NCBI RefSeq assembly: GCF_000153765.1
Contig: NZ_DS022296.1
Span: forward strand, 1 to 64,000
Length of the DNA stretch: 64,000 nt
From: Mariprofundus ferrooxydans PV-1
GTDB taxonomy: Bacteria; Pseudomonadota; Zetaproteobacteria; Mariprofundales; Mariprofundaceae
Reading direction: 5' to 3'
The notes under the pieces are model-generated. The model was given only the letters and a program-made list of their open reading frames with translations, was not told the origin of the DNA and ran no database searches. This document shows, in pieces, positions 27,814-37,803 of this stretch; position 1 is the stretch's first letter; each line of letters opens with the position of its first letter. The position numbers and the translations under genes are program-made.

Positions 27814-27837
27814 GAAAAAACCGCCACAAGAGCGGCT
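27814..27837 (-). terminator. terminator of the ectABC-ask operon
   Basis: On the reverse strand GCCGCT and the following GCGG form a short stem (27821-27836 region), followed by a T-run (27815-27820). It lies about 58 bp past the ask stop codon. Confidence 0.7.
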
Positions 27838-27894
27838 TATCTGTTACTTCGTTTACTTTACTGGCTATGATCATCGGAGCGCAGCCTGTGAGCA

Positions 27895-29340
27895 TCAGCC
27901 GGGTGGTGCCGATATGCACTTGCCGTGATCGTGAATCTCAACCAGCACGCCGTGCAGACTCTTGACCGCCAACTCGTAATCCTCTTCGTTGACGACAAAC
28001 TGCATGTCGACCTGACGCATCGACTGATGCATCGCCAGAACACTGATGTTATTAGCAGCGAGCGCGCCGACGGTTTTGGCGAGGATACCGGGCACCTGCA
28101 TATCACTGCCGATGGCCGAAACGATAGCAACCTTCTGCTGATCAAGCTCGGCATCCGGATAGCACTGCTCAAGCGCGGTACGGATACGGCGCACCGTCTT
28201 CAGGTTGGTAAACAGGTAGTGGGTGATGGTGTTGGCATTGATGTCCTTGGAGACAATATGCGCCCTGAAACGGCGGATTGTCTCGAGAATCTGCCGATCA
28301 TATAGGTCGATACTGCCGGTCATGTCCTGATCGAAGAGCTCCAGCGCATAGACTCCCTTACGTCCGGCGATGATCTCCACGCACGGCCTGCTACTGCGAT
28401 AGTCGCTGGTGATCAGCGTGCCGGGGTGATCCGGTTCGAAGGTATTCTTGACACGCAGCGGAATATTGCGATGCCTCAGCCCCTTCGCCGCCTTCGGATG
28501 GATCGCCTCCATACCGAGATTGGCCAGCTGGTCGGCGACATCGTAGTTGGTACGCCCTATCGGTACGGCCTTATCTTCACCCACCAGCCGCGGATCGGCA
28601 CTGCTCAGGTGAAATTCCTTGTGAATAATGGTCTCGCGCGCCTCTGTCAGCACAGCAATACGGCTGAAAATCATCTCGCTGTAGCCGCGATCGAAGGTGG
28701 ACATCACACCGCTGTCACTATGCGCATAACCGGTAACGATCGGCACTTCACGCTCAAGATCAATCGAAGCGAAGGCGTCGATAATACGCTCATCAAGCGA
28801 GGTGTGGCACGTAGCACGCCAGCCGGTGAGATCGACAAAGCAGGCATTGATACCGTCACGCTTTAGCAACTGGGCCGTATTCCAGGCACTGTGCGCTTCT
28901 CCGACGCTGGCCAGCATCTCGCGCACTTCGGCCAGGTGTGACTCCAGTGCAAAATGACCATGGCGACAAAGGCTCTGCAGGTCCGAAAGACAGCGCTCGG
29001 CATCTTCGAGCCGCTCACTGATAAATGCATTCGCCCGGGTCAACAGCTCTGTATTGCCAAACAACGAACTGTTGATGGCGAAGAACTCATCCTTGACCGC
29101 GTGCAGCATCTCGCGCCAGCTGTCATCATTGACAGCGTCGGCAAACAGGGCGTAAACGCCCGGTTTACCGCTCTTCTTATGCTCCAGCAGCTGGTTGGTG
29201 ATGCCGCCGTAAGCCGATACGACAATAATTCGCTGGCAGCGACTCTCACCAGCCCCCGGGCGCAGTATAATATTGTCGCGCACGGCAACATAGTTGCTCA
29301 TCGACGTGCCGCCGACCTTCTCTACACTGTGGTTGTTCAT
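27895..29340 (-). CDS. ask: aspartate kinase of the ectoine operon
   Basis: It phosphorylates aspartate to supply aspartate semialdehyde for ectoine. The protein has 481 residues, an amino-acid kinase N-terminal half (VEKVGGTSM, GYAHSDSGVMSTFDRGYSE, STADPR-like SSADPRLV) and C-terminal ACT domains (ASVSAIGSDM-like AIVSAIGSDMQ). The VEKVGGTSM start is typical of the specialised Ask_Ect enzyme rather than LysC. It follows ectC by 15 bp and is the last gene of the operon. Confidence 0.92.
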   Translation of the reverse strand: MNNHSVEKVGGTSMSNYVAVRDNIILRPGAGESRCQRIIVVSAYGGITNQLLEHKKSGKPGVYALFADAVNDDSWREMLHAVKDEFFAINSSLFGNTELLTRANAFISERLEDAERCLSDLQSLCRHGHFALESHLAEVREMLASVGEAHSAWNTAQLLKRDGINACFVDLTGWRATCHTSLDERIIDAFASIDLEREVPIVTGYAHSDSGVMSTFDRGYSEMIFSRIAVLTEARETIIHKEFHLSSADPRLVGEDKAVPIGRTNYDVADQLANLGMEAIHPKAAKGLRHRNIPLRVKNTFEPDHPGTLITSDYRSSRPCVEIIAGRKGVYALELFDQDMTGSIDLYDRQILETIRRFRAHIVSKDINANTITHYLFTNLKTVRRIRTALEQCYPDAELDQQKVAIVSAIGSDMQVPGILAKTVGALAANNISVLAMHQSMRQVDMQFVVNEEDYELAVKSLHGVLVEIHDHGKCISAPPG

Positions 29341-29355
29341 CGCTGTGTAGCTGGC

Positions 29356-29757
29356 TTAGCTGCCTGCCTCAGCACCCGGGCAGTAGGCACCATCAGCATC
29401 GTGCTTTTCACTGCCGGTTACCGGTGGATTGAATACGCAGACCATGCGCATGGTTGTTCTGGCCCGCAGCCAGTGGCGCTCGTTGCCATTGAGCAGATAA
29501 ACGGAGCCGGCCTTGATTTTATAAACCTCGCCGTTATCTGTTGTCTCAACTTCACCTTCACCCTCGATACAGTACACCGCCTCAATATGATGCTTATACC
29601 AGAGCAGGGTTTCCGTACCGGCGTGAATGATTGTATCGTGCAGCGAAAAGCCCACGGCATCATTATTAAGAATCAGCCGGCGGCTCTCCCAGTTACCGTT
29701 TTTCGCGTGCACATCACGCTCGCTATCGATGATATCGTTCAGGTGGCGAACAATCAT
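29356..29757 (-). CDS. ectC: L-ectoine synthase
   Basis: It closes the ring of N-gamma-acetyldiaminobutyrate to form ectoine. The protein is a 133-residue cupin with the typical opening MIVRHLNDIIDSERDVHAKNG, metal-type residues in WYKHHIEAVYCIEGEGE and the late RHWLRARTTMRMVCVFNPPVTG. It overlaps ectB by 4 bp. Confidence 0.97.
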   Translation of the reverse strand: MIVRHLNDIIDSERDVHAKNGNWESRRLILNNDAVGFSLHDTIIHAGTETLLWYKHHIEAVYCIEGEGEVETTDNGEVYKIKAGSVYLLNGNERHWLRARTTMRMVCVFNPPVTGSEKHDADGAYCPGAEAGS

Positions 29758-31031
29758 ACCAGCACCCCTTCACGCAGCCCCTGACGCACCTTCAACACGG
29801 CCGCAATCGAATCATCGATAATCTTCAGCCCCTCTTCAATAAGCGCTTCATCAATGGTTAGTGCGGGCAGGAATTTCAGCACCTGACCGTTGGCACCGGC
29901 TGTTTCGATGATCATATTGCGGCTAAATGCCTCCTCAGAGATACTGCTGGCAAAACCGGCATCGGAAAAGTCGATTCCCCAAACCATGCCTACACCGCGC
30001 AACTCACCGCAGGCCTCCGGATGCTTCTCAAGGATTGCCTTCAATCCTTTCTCAAACAGGCCGCCCTTGTAAGCAATACCTTCGGCAAAATCAGGCGTAT
30101 CCCAGTATTCCAGGGCCTTGGTAGCGGCAACGAAAGCCAGATTGTTACCACGGAACGTACCGGTATGTTCACCGGGCTTCCATTGATCCAGTTCCGGACG
30201 CATCAGCAACAGCGACATGGGTAAGCCGGTGCCGATTGATTTGGAAACCGTCACCATGTCCGGCATAATGCCGGCGCGCTCAAAGCTGAAAAAGGTTCCT
30301 GTGCGCCCATTACCCATCTGGATATCATCGATAATCAGCAGAATATCGAATTCACGGCAAATCGACTCCAGCTCCTGCAGCCATTCATCACGCGCCACAT
30401 GGATGCCACCCTCACCCTGAACGGTTTCGACAATAATCGCAGCCGGCAGGTCGACGCCGCTGCTCTGGTCGGTAAGCAGCTTACGCAGGTAAGCCATGCT
30501 GTCGAAACCCGATCCGAGGTAACCATCAAACGGGATAAAAGCGCTGTTGGCGCGCACGCCATAAGACTCATCGCGATAGAAGGAGTTGCCGGTAACAGCC
30601 AGTGACCCCATGGAGAGGCCATGATAGGCATTGGTAAAAGCGATAATATTGGAGCGCCCCTTAACCATGCGCGCCAGCTTCAGTGCTGTTTCCACAGAGT
30701 TCGTGCCTGTAGGGCCGGTAAACTGAACCTTGTACTCCATGTTGCGCGGCGCAAAAATCGTATCGCGTAACTTCGTCAGAAAGGCCTGCTTGGCCAGAGT
30801 GGCTTTATCCAGTCCATGGACAATACCATCATGCTGGAGATACTCGATCAGCGCCTCCTTGATAGCAGGGTTGTTGTGACCGTAGTTGAGAGATCCGGCG
30901 CCGGCAAAAAAATCGATATAGCGGTTATCGTGCTCATCAAATATCTCAGAGCCTCTGGCAACATCGAATACGGCAGGAAAGGAACGGATATAACCCCGAA
31001 CCTCGGATTCCATCTCTTCAAAAATTCTCAT
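29754..31031 (-). CDS. ectB: diaminobutyrate-2-oxoglutarate transaminase
   Basis: It forms diaminobutyrate from aspartate semialdehyde with glutamate as donor. The 425-residue class III PLP aminotransferase begins MRIFEEMESEVRGYIRSFP, as EctB does, and has PLP Lys264 in TVSKSIGTG and the IIDDIQMGNGRTG stretch. The gap to ectA is 7 bp. Confidence 0.97.
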   Translation of the reverse strand: MRIFEEMESEVRGYIRSFPAVFDVARGSEIFDEHDNRYIDFFAGAGSLNYGHNNPAIKEALIEYLQHDGIVHGLDKATLAKQAFLTKLRDTIFAPRNMEYKVQFTGPTGTNSVETALKLARMVKGRSNIIAFTNAYHGLSMGSLAVTGNSFYRDESYGVRANSAFIPFDGYLGSGFDSMAYLRKLLTDQSSGVDLPAAIIVETVQGEGGIHVARDEWLQELESICREFDILLIIDDIQMGNGRTGTFFSFERAGIMPDMVTVSKSIGTGLPMSLLLMRPELDQWKPGEHTGTFRGNNLAFVAATKALEYWDTPDFAEGIAYKGGLFEKGLKAILEKHPEACGELRGVGMVWGIDFSDAGFASSISEEAFSRNMIIETAGANGQVLKFLPALTIDEALIEEGLKIIDDSIAAVLKVRQGLREGVLV

Positions 31032-31038
31032 GTTTCTA

Positions 31039-31581
31039 TTATCTCCCGATTAAGGTTTTGCTTACCGAAGTAATCGGACCCACGCGAATCAGGTTCTCCT
31101 GTTCATGATTTTCGCCGAACATGTCGGCCGGAAAAATAAGTGATTCATGAATCGTGCTTTTGCACTCGTTAGCCAGCCCTTGAAACAGGGAACGCGATGC
31201 GTCATTGGAAGGATTTACCGTCGCTTCGACATGGCGTATGCTCTTGAGATTACGGCGCGACAGTAGATGTCTGAGCATCTTCTTGGCCACGCCGCGTCCG
31301 CGCAGTCGCGCATCTACAGCCACCTGCCAGACAAACAGCGTGTCACGTCGTTCGGGCGGAATATAGGCAGTAATAAACGCAACCACGGCATTGTTCTCTT
31401 CAACAACCACACAGGTTGAAGAGAAGTGTTCGCAGAGGATTAAATAACAGTACCGGGAGTTGACGTCCAGCGGTTTACAGCGCTCAACAAGCGCATGTAT
31501 CTCCGGACCGTCATTCGCAACTGGTGCACGAAAAGACAAACGGCCTGCTTCCTTAGTTTCCAGATTGTTTCCGGTAAGCAT
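31039..31581 (-). CDS. ectA: diaminobutyrate acetyltransferase
   Basis: First gene of the ectoine operon. It acetylates diaminobutyrate. The protein is a 180-residue GNAT fold with SRYCYLILCEHFSSTCVV, the acetyl-CoA loop DARLRGRGVAKKML and VEATVNPSNDASRSLF. The ATG at 31581 (MLTGNN) with AGGG upstream is preferred to 31638. No ectR-like regulator gene is next to it. The salt-responsive promoter must lie in 31582-31768, where I find no clear -35/-10 pair. Confidence 0.94.
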   Translation of the reverse strand: MLTGNNLETKEAGRLSFRAPVANDGPEIHALVERCKPLDVNSRYCYLILCEHFSSTCVVVEENNAVVAFITAYIPPERRDTLFVWQVAVDARLRGRGVAKKMLRHLLSRRNLKSIRHVEATVNPSNDASRSLFQGLANECKSTIHESLIFPADMFGENHEQENLIRVGPITSVSKTLIGR

Positions 31582-31768
31582 TGGCGGGTACCCTAGACGC
31601 CAGATCTCAAAATGCAAATCAGCCCGGGAAAGAGACAAACATCAAACTCCAGCAGTCGGGAGCAGTACGCCTGCCACAGCTCGCATGGCCGGACACATAA
31701 ACCACAGGCTACATTCGGCGCTATGGCTAACATGAATACATACCTCCCACCCTTGTATATCAGGCATA

Positions 31769-31795
31769 AAAAAACCGCCACGCGGGCGGTTTTTT
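31769..31795. terminator. bidirectional terminator between ect and ppiD
   Basis: AAAAAACCGCC (31769-31779) pairs with GGCGGTTTTTT (31785-31795). The flanking A and T runs allow use in both directions. It ends ppiD, which stops at 31817. Confidence 0.88.
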
Positions 31796-31816
31796 CAATC
31801 AGATCAGAGCAGCAAC

Positions 31817-33727
31817 TTACTTGTAGCGGTCCAACTCTTTCGGATTGGTTGTAATCTCATAACGGTCACGTACCGATGCCATCCAGCGGGCAAAACGGGC
31901 AGCGCCCTTGGCCTTTCTTACTTCTGCAGCAATCTGGTCTTTTTGCTTGTTGTATTCAGCTTCGGAGGCAGCAATCACCTGCTGCACACGCACCGCAGCA
32001 TAGCCCTGAGGCACATGAACAGACTGATCAACCCATGCACCCGCCTTCGTGGAAAATGCCTGCTTAAGCAGCGCCTGACTCAACCATGAAGCATTATCGC
32101 CCTGACCGTTACTGCGTACCGGCTTGGAAATATACTTTGCCTGACCATACTGCTGTGCCAGCTCATCCAGTGACTTACCTGTACTGTGCCGGATCTCATC
32201 AGCTATGACGGCTGCCTGTTTGGCCGCCGCATCCAGCCTGGCATCGGTCAACACACGACGAGCCACCTTGGCATAAGGTAATACATCCGGCTCCACCCGC
32301 TCAGTCACTTCCACCGCAACATAGCGGCCGTCACTTGTTTCGACGATTTCAACAGCTTGCCCCGGCAGTGTGGAGAATGCCTTGGCAGCAATTTCGGGAT
32401 CAGACAGCACGGGTACAGCCAGCGCTTCATCACGACTTACCAGCCCTGAATTGATTGTTTTAAGGTCCAGGGACGTGGCAGCAGCTTTCAGAGAGTCTTC
32501 CATTCCCAGAGCCTCATCCAAATCCTGAGACAACTTGTATGCTTCCTCCGCTGCACGAGCCTTGACGAGGTCCTGTCGGATACCATCCTTAACATCATCA
32601 TACGATGCTTCATGCGCCGGACGAATATCCTCCAGCCGAATCAGGTGATAACCGAACGGGGTTTCAACAATATCGCTGACTTGCCCCTTATCCATAGCAA
32701 ATACGGCCTGATCAAATGCCGTCACCATCGAACCCTGCTTGAACCAGCCCAACTCACCACCGCTGGAAGCCGTTCCATCTTCGGACACTGCTTTAGCCAC
32801 CGCAGAGAAATCTTCACCAGCCTTGATGCGCGCCTGTGCAGCTTCAATCTTTTTACGCGCCGCCGCCCTCACGGCTTCCGGAGCGTTCTCGGCAACCTTG
32901 ATCAGGATATGCTGTGCTTTCCGCTCTTCAGGCCGGCTGAATTCAGCCTTGCGTTTCTCAAATGCCTTACGCACTTCAGATTCATCCACCTGCACGTCCT
33001 CCGCCAGTTTACGCGGATCGATTTCGACAGTGTTCACATTGATACGCAATGGTGACTTGTAATTCTGCTTATGCGCTTCATACCAGGCTTTAGCCTGCTC
33101 ATCACTGACCTTAACCTTGTTCAACTGAGTCGCCGGATCCACGACAACGGCAGCCAGTACCCGCTGCTGATAATCGTGATTAAAACGATCACGAATTTCA
33201 GTCTCACTGACATGTACAGAGTCGACCAGCGCTTTATGCAGCGCATCCACCATAATATTCAAACGCAGATCATTCTCATAATCCTGAGCGGAACTGAAGC
33301 CCATATTACGGGTCAGGGCATGATAGCGCTGGACATCAAAGCCACGGGCAGACTGAAAAGAGGGATCGCTATGCACTGTCGCCAGCACCACGGATGCGGG
33401 TGCCGCCAGATGCAGCTGCTGTGCCGTATCGAGCATGATGCGCCGATTAATCAGCGTCTGCAGCGTTGTCTCCTTAACACCCAGAGAGTCCATCAATGCA
33501 CTGGAATACTGTTTGCCCAGCATGGAGCGGTAAGCATTGAGCTGGCGCTCATAGGCCTGATAAAATTCAGCACCGCCAATGGCTTTGCCGTTTACCGTTG
33601 CTATAGGTTCAGTTTTGCCACCGAGGAAATAATCACCGACACCCCACAGCACAAACGACAGCGCAATACCGCCGAGTATAATTTTTGCAATCCAGCCTTG
33701 TGCGTGACTACGCATCGATTCGAGCAT
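31817..33727 (-). CDS. ppiD: peptidyl-prolyl isomerase PpiD
   Basis: An inner-membrane-anchored periplasmic folding chaperone near the Sec exit. The protein has 636 residues: a cytoplasmic start, one helix (about 13-33), a SurA_N-like domain, a parvulin domain (about 265-365: AQHILIKV, GELGWFKQGSM, PFGYHLIRLEDI) and a degenerate second PPIase-like C-terminal part. Length and order match PpiD. Confidence 0.93.
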   Translation of the reverse strand: MLESMRSHAQGWIAKIILGGIALSFVLWGVGDYFLGGKTEPIATVNGKAIGGAEFYQAYERQLNAYRSMLGKQYSSALMDSLGVKETTLQTLINRRIMLDTAQQLHLAAPASVVLATVHSDPSFQSARGFDVQRYHALTRNMGFSSAQDYENDLRLNIMVDALHKALVDSVHVSETEIRDRFNHDYQQRVLAAVVVDPATQLNKVKVSDEQAKAWYEAHKQNYKSPLRINVNTVEIDPRKLAEDVQVDESEVRKAFEKRKAEFSRPEERKAQHILIKVAENAPEAVRAAARKKIEAAQARIKAGEDFSAVAKAVSEDGTASSGGELGWFKQGSMVTAFDQAVFAMDKGQVSDIVETPFGYHLIRLEDIRPAHEASYDDVKDGIRQDLVKARAAEEAYKLSQDLDEALGMEDSLKAAATSLDLKTINSGLVSRDEALAVPVLSDPEIAAKAFSTLPGQAVEIVETSDGRYVAVEVTERVEPDVLPYAKVARRVLTDARLDAAAKQAAVIADEIRHSTGKSLDELAQQYGQAKYISKPVRSNGQGDNASWLSQALLKQAFSTKAGAWVDQSVHVPQGYAAVRVQQVIAASEAEYNKQKDQIAAEVRKAKGAARFARWMASVRDRYEITTNPKELDRYK

Positions 33728-33812
33728 GATGAACCTCAGAATTCAGAGTCGGGGTAAGGCTATAGCAGCCAGATCACCCCATTATTTGGGACTCGGCACG
33801 CTACCGAAGCAA

Positions 33813-34075
33813 GCATAGCAGAGCAATGGGCGTTGCTCTGCTATGCGCGATAAGCAAGGCCTCCAGAGTAATGGGGTTGCTCTGGAGGACCGCGATAGTA
33901 GCAAATAAGTAAGAGCCGTGGGTGCGGCTCTTACTTATGCGGTAGCTCAAAACAACCAGAACCGTGGGTGCGGCCCTTACTTATGCGGTAGCTCAAAACA
34001 AACCAGAGCCGTGGGTACAGCTCTTATTTATGCGATAGCCAAAAACAACCTGAGCCATGGCCTCTACTATTCGCC
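33813..34075 (+). repeat. tandem hairpin array with conserved TGGG loops and unit-specific stems
   Basis: Unit 1: perfect 14-bp stem 33813-33826 with 33833-33846, loop TGGGCG. Unit 2: stem 33860-33871 with 33877-33888, loop TGGGG. Unit 3: perfect 14-bp stem 33905-33918 with 33925-33938, loop TGGGTG. Units 4 (about 33955), 5 (about 34003) and 6 (about 34049) are decayed. Each stem is followed by a tail like GCGRTAGC and A-rich DNA. Stem sequences of units 1, 2 and 3 are unrelated to each other. Confidence 0.75.
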
Positions 34076-34084
34076 AGCACCCAA

Positions 34085-34121
34085 CAAAAAAAGGGCGGCC
34101 CTTTCGGAACCGCCCTTTCAT
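34085..34121 (-). terminator. terminator of groESL
   Basis: On the reverse strand AAAGGGCGG and CCGCCCTTT pair around a 12-nt loop (34091-34119 region), followed by a T-run (34085-34091). It lies just past the groEL stop at 34174. Confidence 0.85.
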
Positions 34122-34173
34122 CTTGTTGCAAATCTACCCGTGCACGACCGTAAGGCCGCACTCCGGCAAATCC

Positions 34174-35826
<1,653 letters not shown>

Positions 35827-35908
35827 CTATTTATCTCTTTCATATTTCTGCGCCTGCCCACCGGAACCGGCTGGCAAAACGGCAATAATCTGCGTTTTAT
35901 AAAACGAA

Positions 35909-36205
35909 TCAGTCTTCGATTACGCCCAGGATGTCGTCTTCACGCATCATCAGGAAATCGTCGCCATCAAGCTTGATTTCTGTACCGGCGTACTTGGAAA
36001 AAATCACCTTATCGCCTGCTTTCACGTCCAGCGGGCGCACATCGCCGTTTTCCAGGATCTTGCCTTTACCGGCAGAGATAACCTCGCCTTCAAGCGGCTT
36101 TTCTTTAGCTGAATCCGGGATAATAATACCACCAGCAGACTTCTCTTCTTCGTCCAAACGGCGGACAATGACGCGATCGTGCAAGGGACGAACTGTTGTT
36201 GCCAT
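35909..36205 (-). CDS. groES: co-chaperonin GroES (Hsp10)
   Basis: A 98-residue cap of GroEL. It begins [16 protein letters not shown], has the mobile loop [19 protein letters not shown] and ends [15 protein letters not shown]. The start at 36205 has AAAGGAG upstream. The longer frame from 36337 overlaps the promoter and is not used. Confidence 0.97.
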   Translation of the reverse strand: MATTVRPLHDRVIVRRLDEEEKSAGGIIIPDSAKEKPLEGEVISAGKGKILENGDVRPLDVKAGDKVIFSKYAGTEIKLDGDDFLMMREDDILGVIED

Positions 36206-36241
36206 CGATGTTTCTCCTTTCGTAATGTTGTTGGAAACTGT

Positions 36242-36271
36242 TATATAGGAACCGGTCGGAACCGATTCAAG
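36242..36271 (-). promoter_or_regulatory. promoter of groESL, sigma-70 and sigma-32 compatible
   Basis: On the reverse strand TTGAAT (36265-36270) and TATATA (36242-36247) are separated by exactly 17 bp. The same bases read as CTTGAA and CCTATATA with 16 bp between, a fair RpoH site. No CIRCE element (TTAGCACTC inverted repeat) is present, so HrcA control is not supported. Confidence 0.6.
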
Positions 36272-36340
36272 CCCCTTGTGGGGCTCAGTCAAATCGATTT
36301 CAACCCCCGGATGTAATTTGTTTACATCCCGGGCCACGGC

Positions 36341-36799
36341 TTATGGTCGATAACTTAGCTGCATTCCGGCAAGAAAGTTGCGCAGGATCTGATCCCCGCA
36401 ATCGCGATAATGTTGATGGTCAGGCTTCCGGAAAAATGCGCTCAATTCGTGTTTACTCAGACGCACGCCGACACGGTTCATCATGGTCAGTATATCGTCA
36501 TCCTGCAGGTTCAGTGCAATACGCAGTTTTCTGAAGATGATATTATTATTGAGCCGCTGCTCAGCCACCGGCTTCACCCCCTCGCGTTTACCGCGCCTGT
36601 CGTTGATCAACCCGTTGAGGAAGGTGGCCAGCTCGACATCGCTGCATGGCTGAAATGCGGGGTCATCATCTTTTTTCAACCAGTCACTGATCTGTGCTCG
36701 CGTAACATTGCAATCCGCCAGCGCAAACAGTGCCATCATTTTTACATCGTCAAAATCAAAGGCATAGCGGATTCGGCGTAATATATCGTTATTTATCAT
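36341..36799 (-). CDS. DUF1456 family protein (YehS-like)
   Basis: A 152-residue protein made of two similar repeats (about 3-70, NNDILRRIRYAFDFDD; and 85-150, NNIIFRKLRIALNLQDDD), each ending in a helical segment with a conserved LSxxFRKPxH-like core. This is the YehS/DUF1456 arrangement. The function of the family is unknown. It ends close to the groES promoter region. Confidence 0.85.
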   Translation of the reverse strand: MINNDILRRIRYAFDFDDVKMMALFALADCNVTRAQISDWLKKDDDPAFQPCSDVELATFLNGLINDRRGKREGVKPVAEQRLNNNIIFRKLRIALNLQDDDILTMMNRVGVRLSKHELSAFFRKPDHQHYRDCGDQILRNFLAGMQLSYRP

Positions 36800-36967
36800 G
36801 ACGCTACCTTACGGATTCCGGCTTCAGAGACAACGTATATCAAAACAGGGGGAGATGTCGTGCTTTATCGGCGGCCAGACACATCCTCCCCTTCTGAGCA
36901 TGGCGGTGCCCGGCTGTTTGTGCAACGATACGCTTAACACCACACTCAAAACGACAGGAGAGAGAGT

Positions 36968-37702
36968 ATGCAACTGGCACTGAGCACATGGCAGGAGGTC
37001 GAGCGTTACCTGGAGCACTCCACCGGCATCATCATTCCGATCGGATCAACCGAACAACATGGCCCGAACGGCCTGATCGGTACCGACGCCATCTGCCCGA
37101 CACGTATTGCCGCTGGCATCGCTGAGCAGGAGCAGATTCTCATCGCACCGACCATCAATTATGGTATGTCGCAGCATCATATGGCTTTTCCCGGCACCGT
37201 CACGCTGCGCCCCACCACCCTGATTCAAGTCGTCATTGATGTTGTTACATCCCTGCACCGGCACGGCTTCACCCACTTCTACTTCGTCAACGGCCACGGC
37301 GGCAATATCGCGCCTGTCACCACCGCTTTTTCGGAAATTTATGCTGACCTTCAGGGAGACATTTCACATCCAGTGCGCTGTAAACTGGCAAACTGGTGGC
37401 GCAATGATGCCATCACCCGTCTGGCAAAGGAGTTATACGGCGATGCAGAGGGTTATCACGCCACCGTCAGTGAAGTGTCATTGAGTTATTATGCCCATCC
37501 CGAAGCGGTCAAGGATATGCCGATCCATCCTGCCATCGCACCGACCGGGGATATTTATACGGCAGCCGATTTCAGACGCCAGTTCCCGGACGGACGCATG
37601 GGTTCCAGCCCGCAGTTGGCCAGCATCGCTGCCGGCGAACAGTTCTGCAATCTGGCCGTTGATGCATTGACCGCTGACTACCGTCATTTCCTTACATGCT
37701 GA
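36968..37702 (+). CDS. creatininase family amidohydrolase
   Basis: A 244-residue metal-dependent hydrolase fold with family motifs IPIGSTEQHGPNGLIGTDA (metal-binding Glu, His, Asp), GMSQHHMAFPGTVTL, NGHGGN and a late Glu in SEVSLSYYAH. The real substrate is uncertain: family members include creatininase and enzymes that open cyclic amides in cofactor pathways. An imperfect stem (GGGGGAGATGT at 36848 with ACATCCTCCCC at 36881) lies upstream. Confidence 0.85.
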   Translation: MQLALSTWQEVERYLEHSTGIIIPIGSTEQHGPNGLIGTDAICPTRIAAGIAEQEQILIAPTINYGMSQHHMAFPGTVTLRPTTLIQVVIDVVTSLHRHGFTHFYFVNGHGGNIAPVTTAFSEIYADLQGDISHPVRCKLANWWRNDAITRLAKELYGDAEGYHATVSEVSLSYYAHPEAVKDMPIHPAIAPTGDIYTAADFRRQFPDGRMGSSPQLASIAAGEQFCNLAVDALTADYRHFLTC

Positions 37703-37803
37703 GGAAAACCGGTGATCGTCAAAGCCGGCGCGCAGGGCCTGACCCGAAATAAATATCAACGCTTAACAATGGATTTCACCGTACCATGAAAAATGCCGGC
37801 GCA

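Larger units (their letters stand above)
27422..27894. other. 473-bp intergenic region between the TonB receptor and ask
   Basis: It contains a 21-bp inverted repeat (27539-27559), the terminator of the ect operon (27814-27837) and otherwise AT-rich DNA with no convincing gene. A 93-codon forward frame at 27647 has no homology that I recognise and overlaps the terminator. Confidence 0.7.
33728..34173. other. 446-bp intergenic region with a hairpin array
   Basis: It separates ppiD from groEL. It holds the tandem hairpin array at 33813-34075 and the groEL terminator. No gene is apparent. Confidence 0.8.

Noticed and set aside
27647-27928. Forward 93-codon frame upstream of ask
   Set aside because: It overlaps the ect terminator and the end of ask, has no good RBS and no recognisable sequence.
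31593-31781. 62-codon reverse frame upstream of ectA
   Set aside because: It runs through the ppiD terminator, has no RBS and overlaps the ectA start.
33813-34075. CRISPR array
   Set aside because: Units are palindromes with changing stems rather than identical repeats with unique spacers, lengths vary, and no cas genes are present.
33813-34075. Integron attC sites
   Set aside because: No integrase gene and no GTTRRRY-type core sites. The shared part is the loop and a GCGRTAGC tail.
36206-36340. CIRCE element for HrcA upstream of groES
   Set aside because: The TTAGCACTC inverted repeat is absent. Only a small GCCCC/GGGGC stem (36271-36284) is seen.
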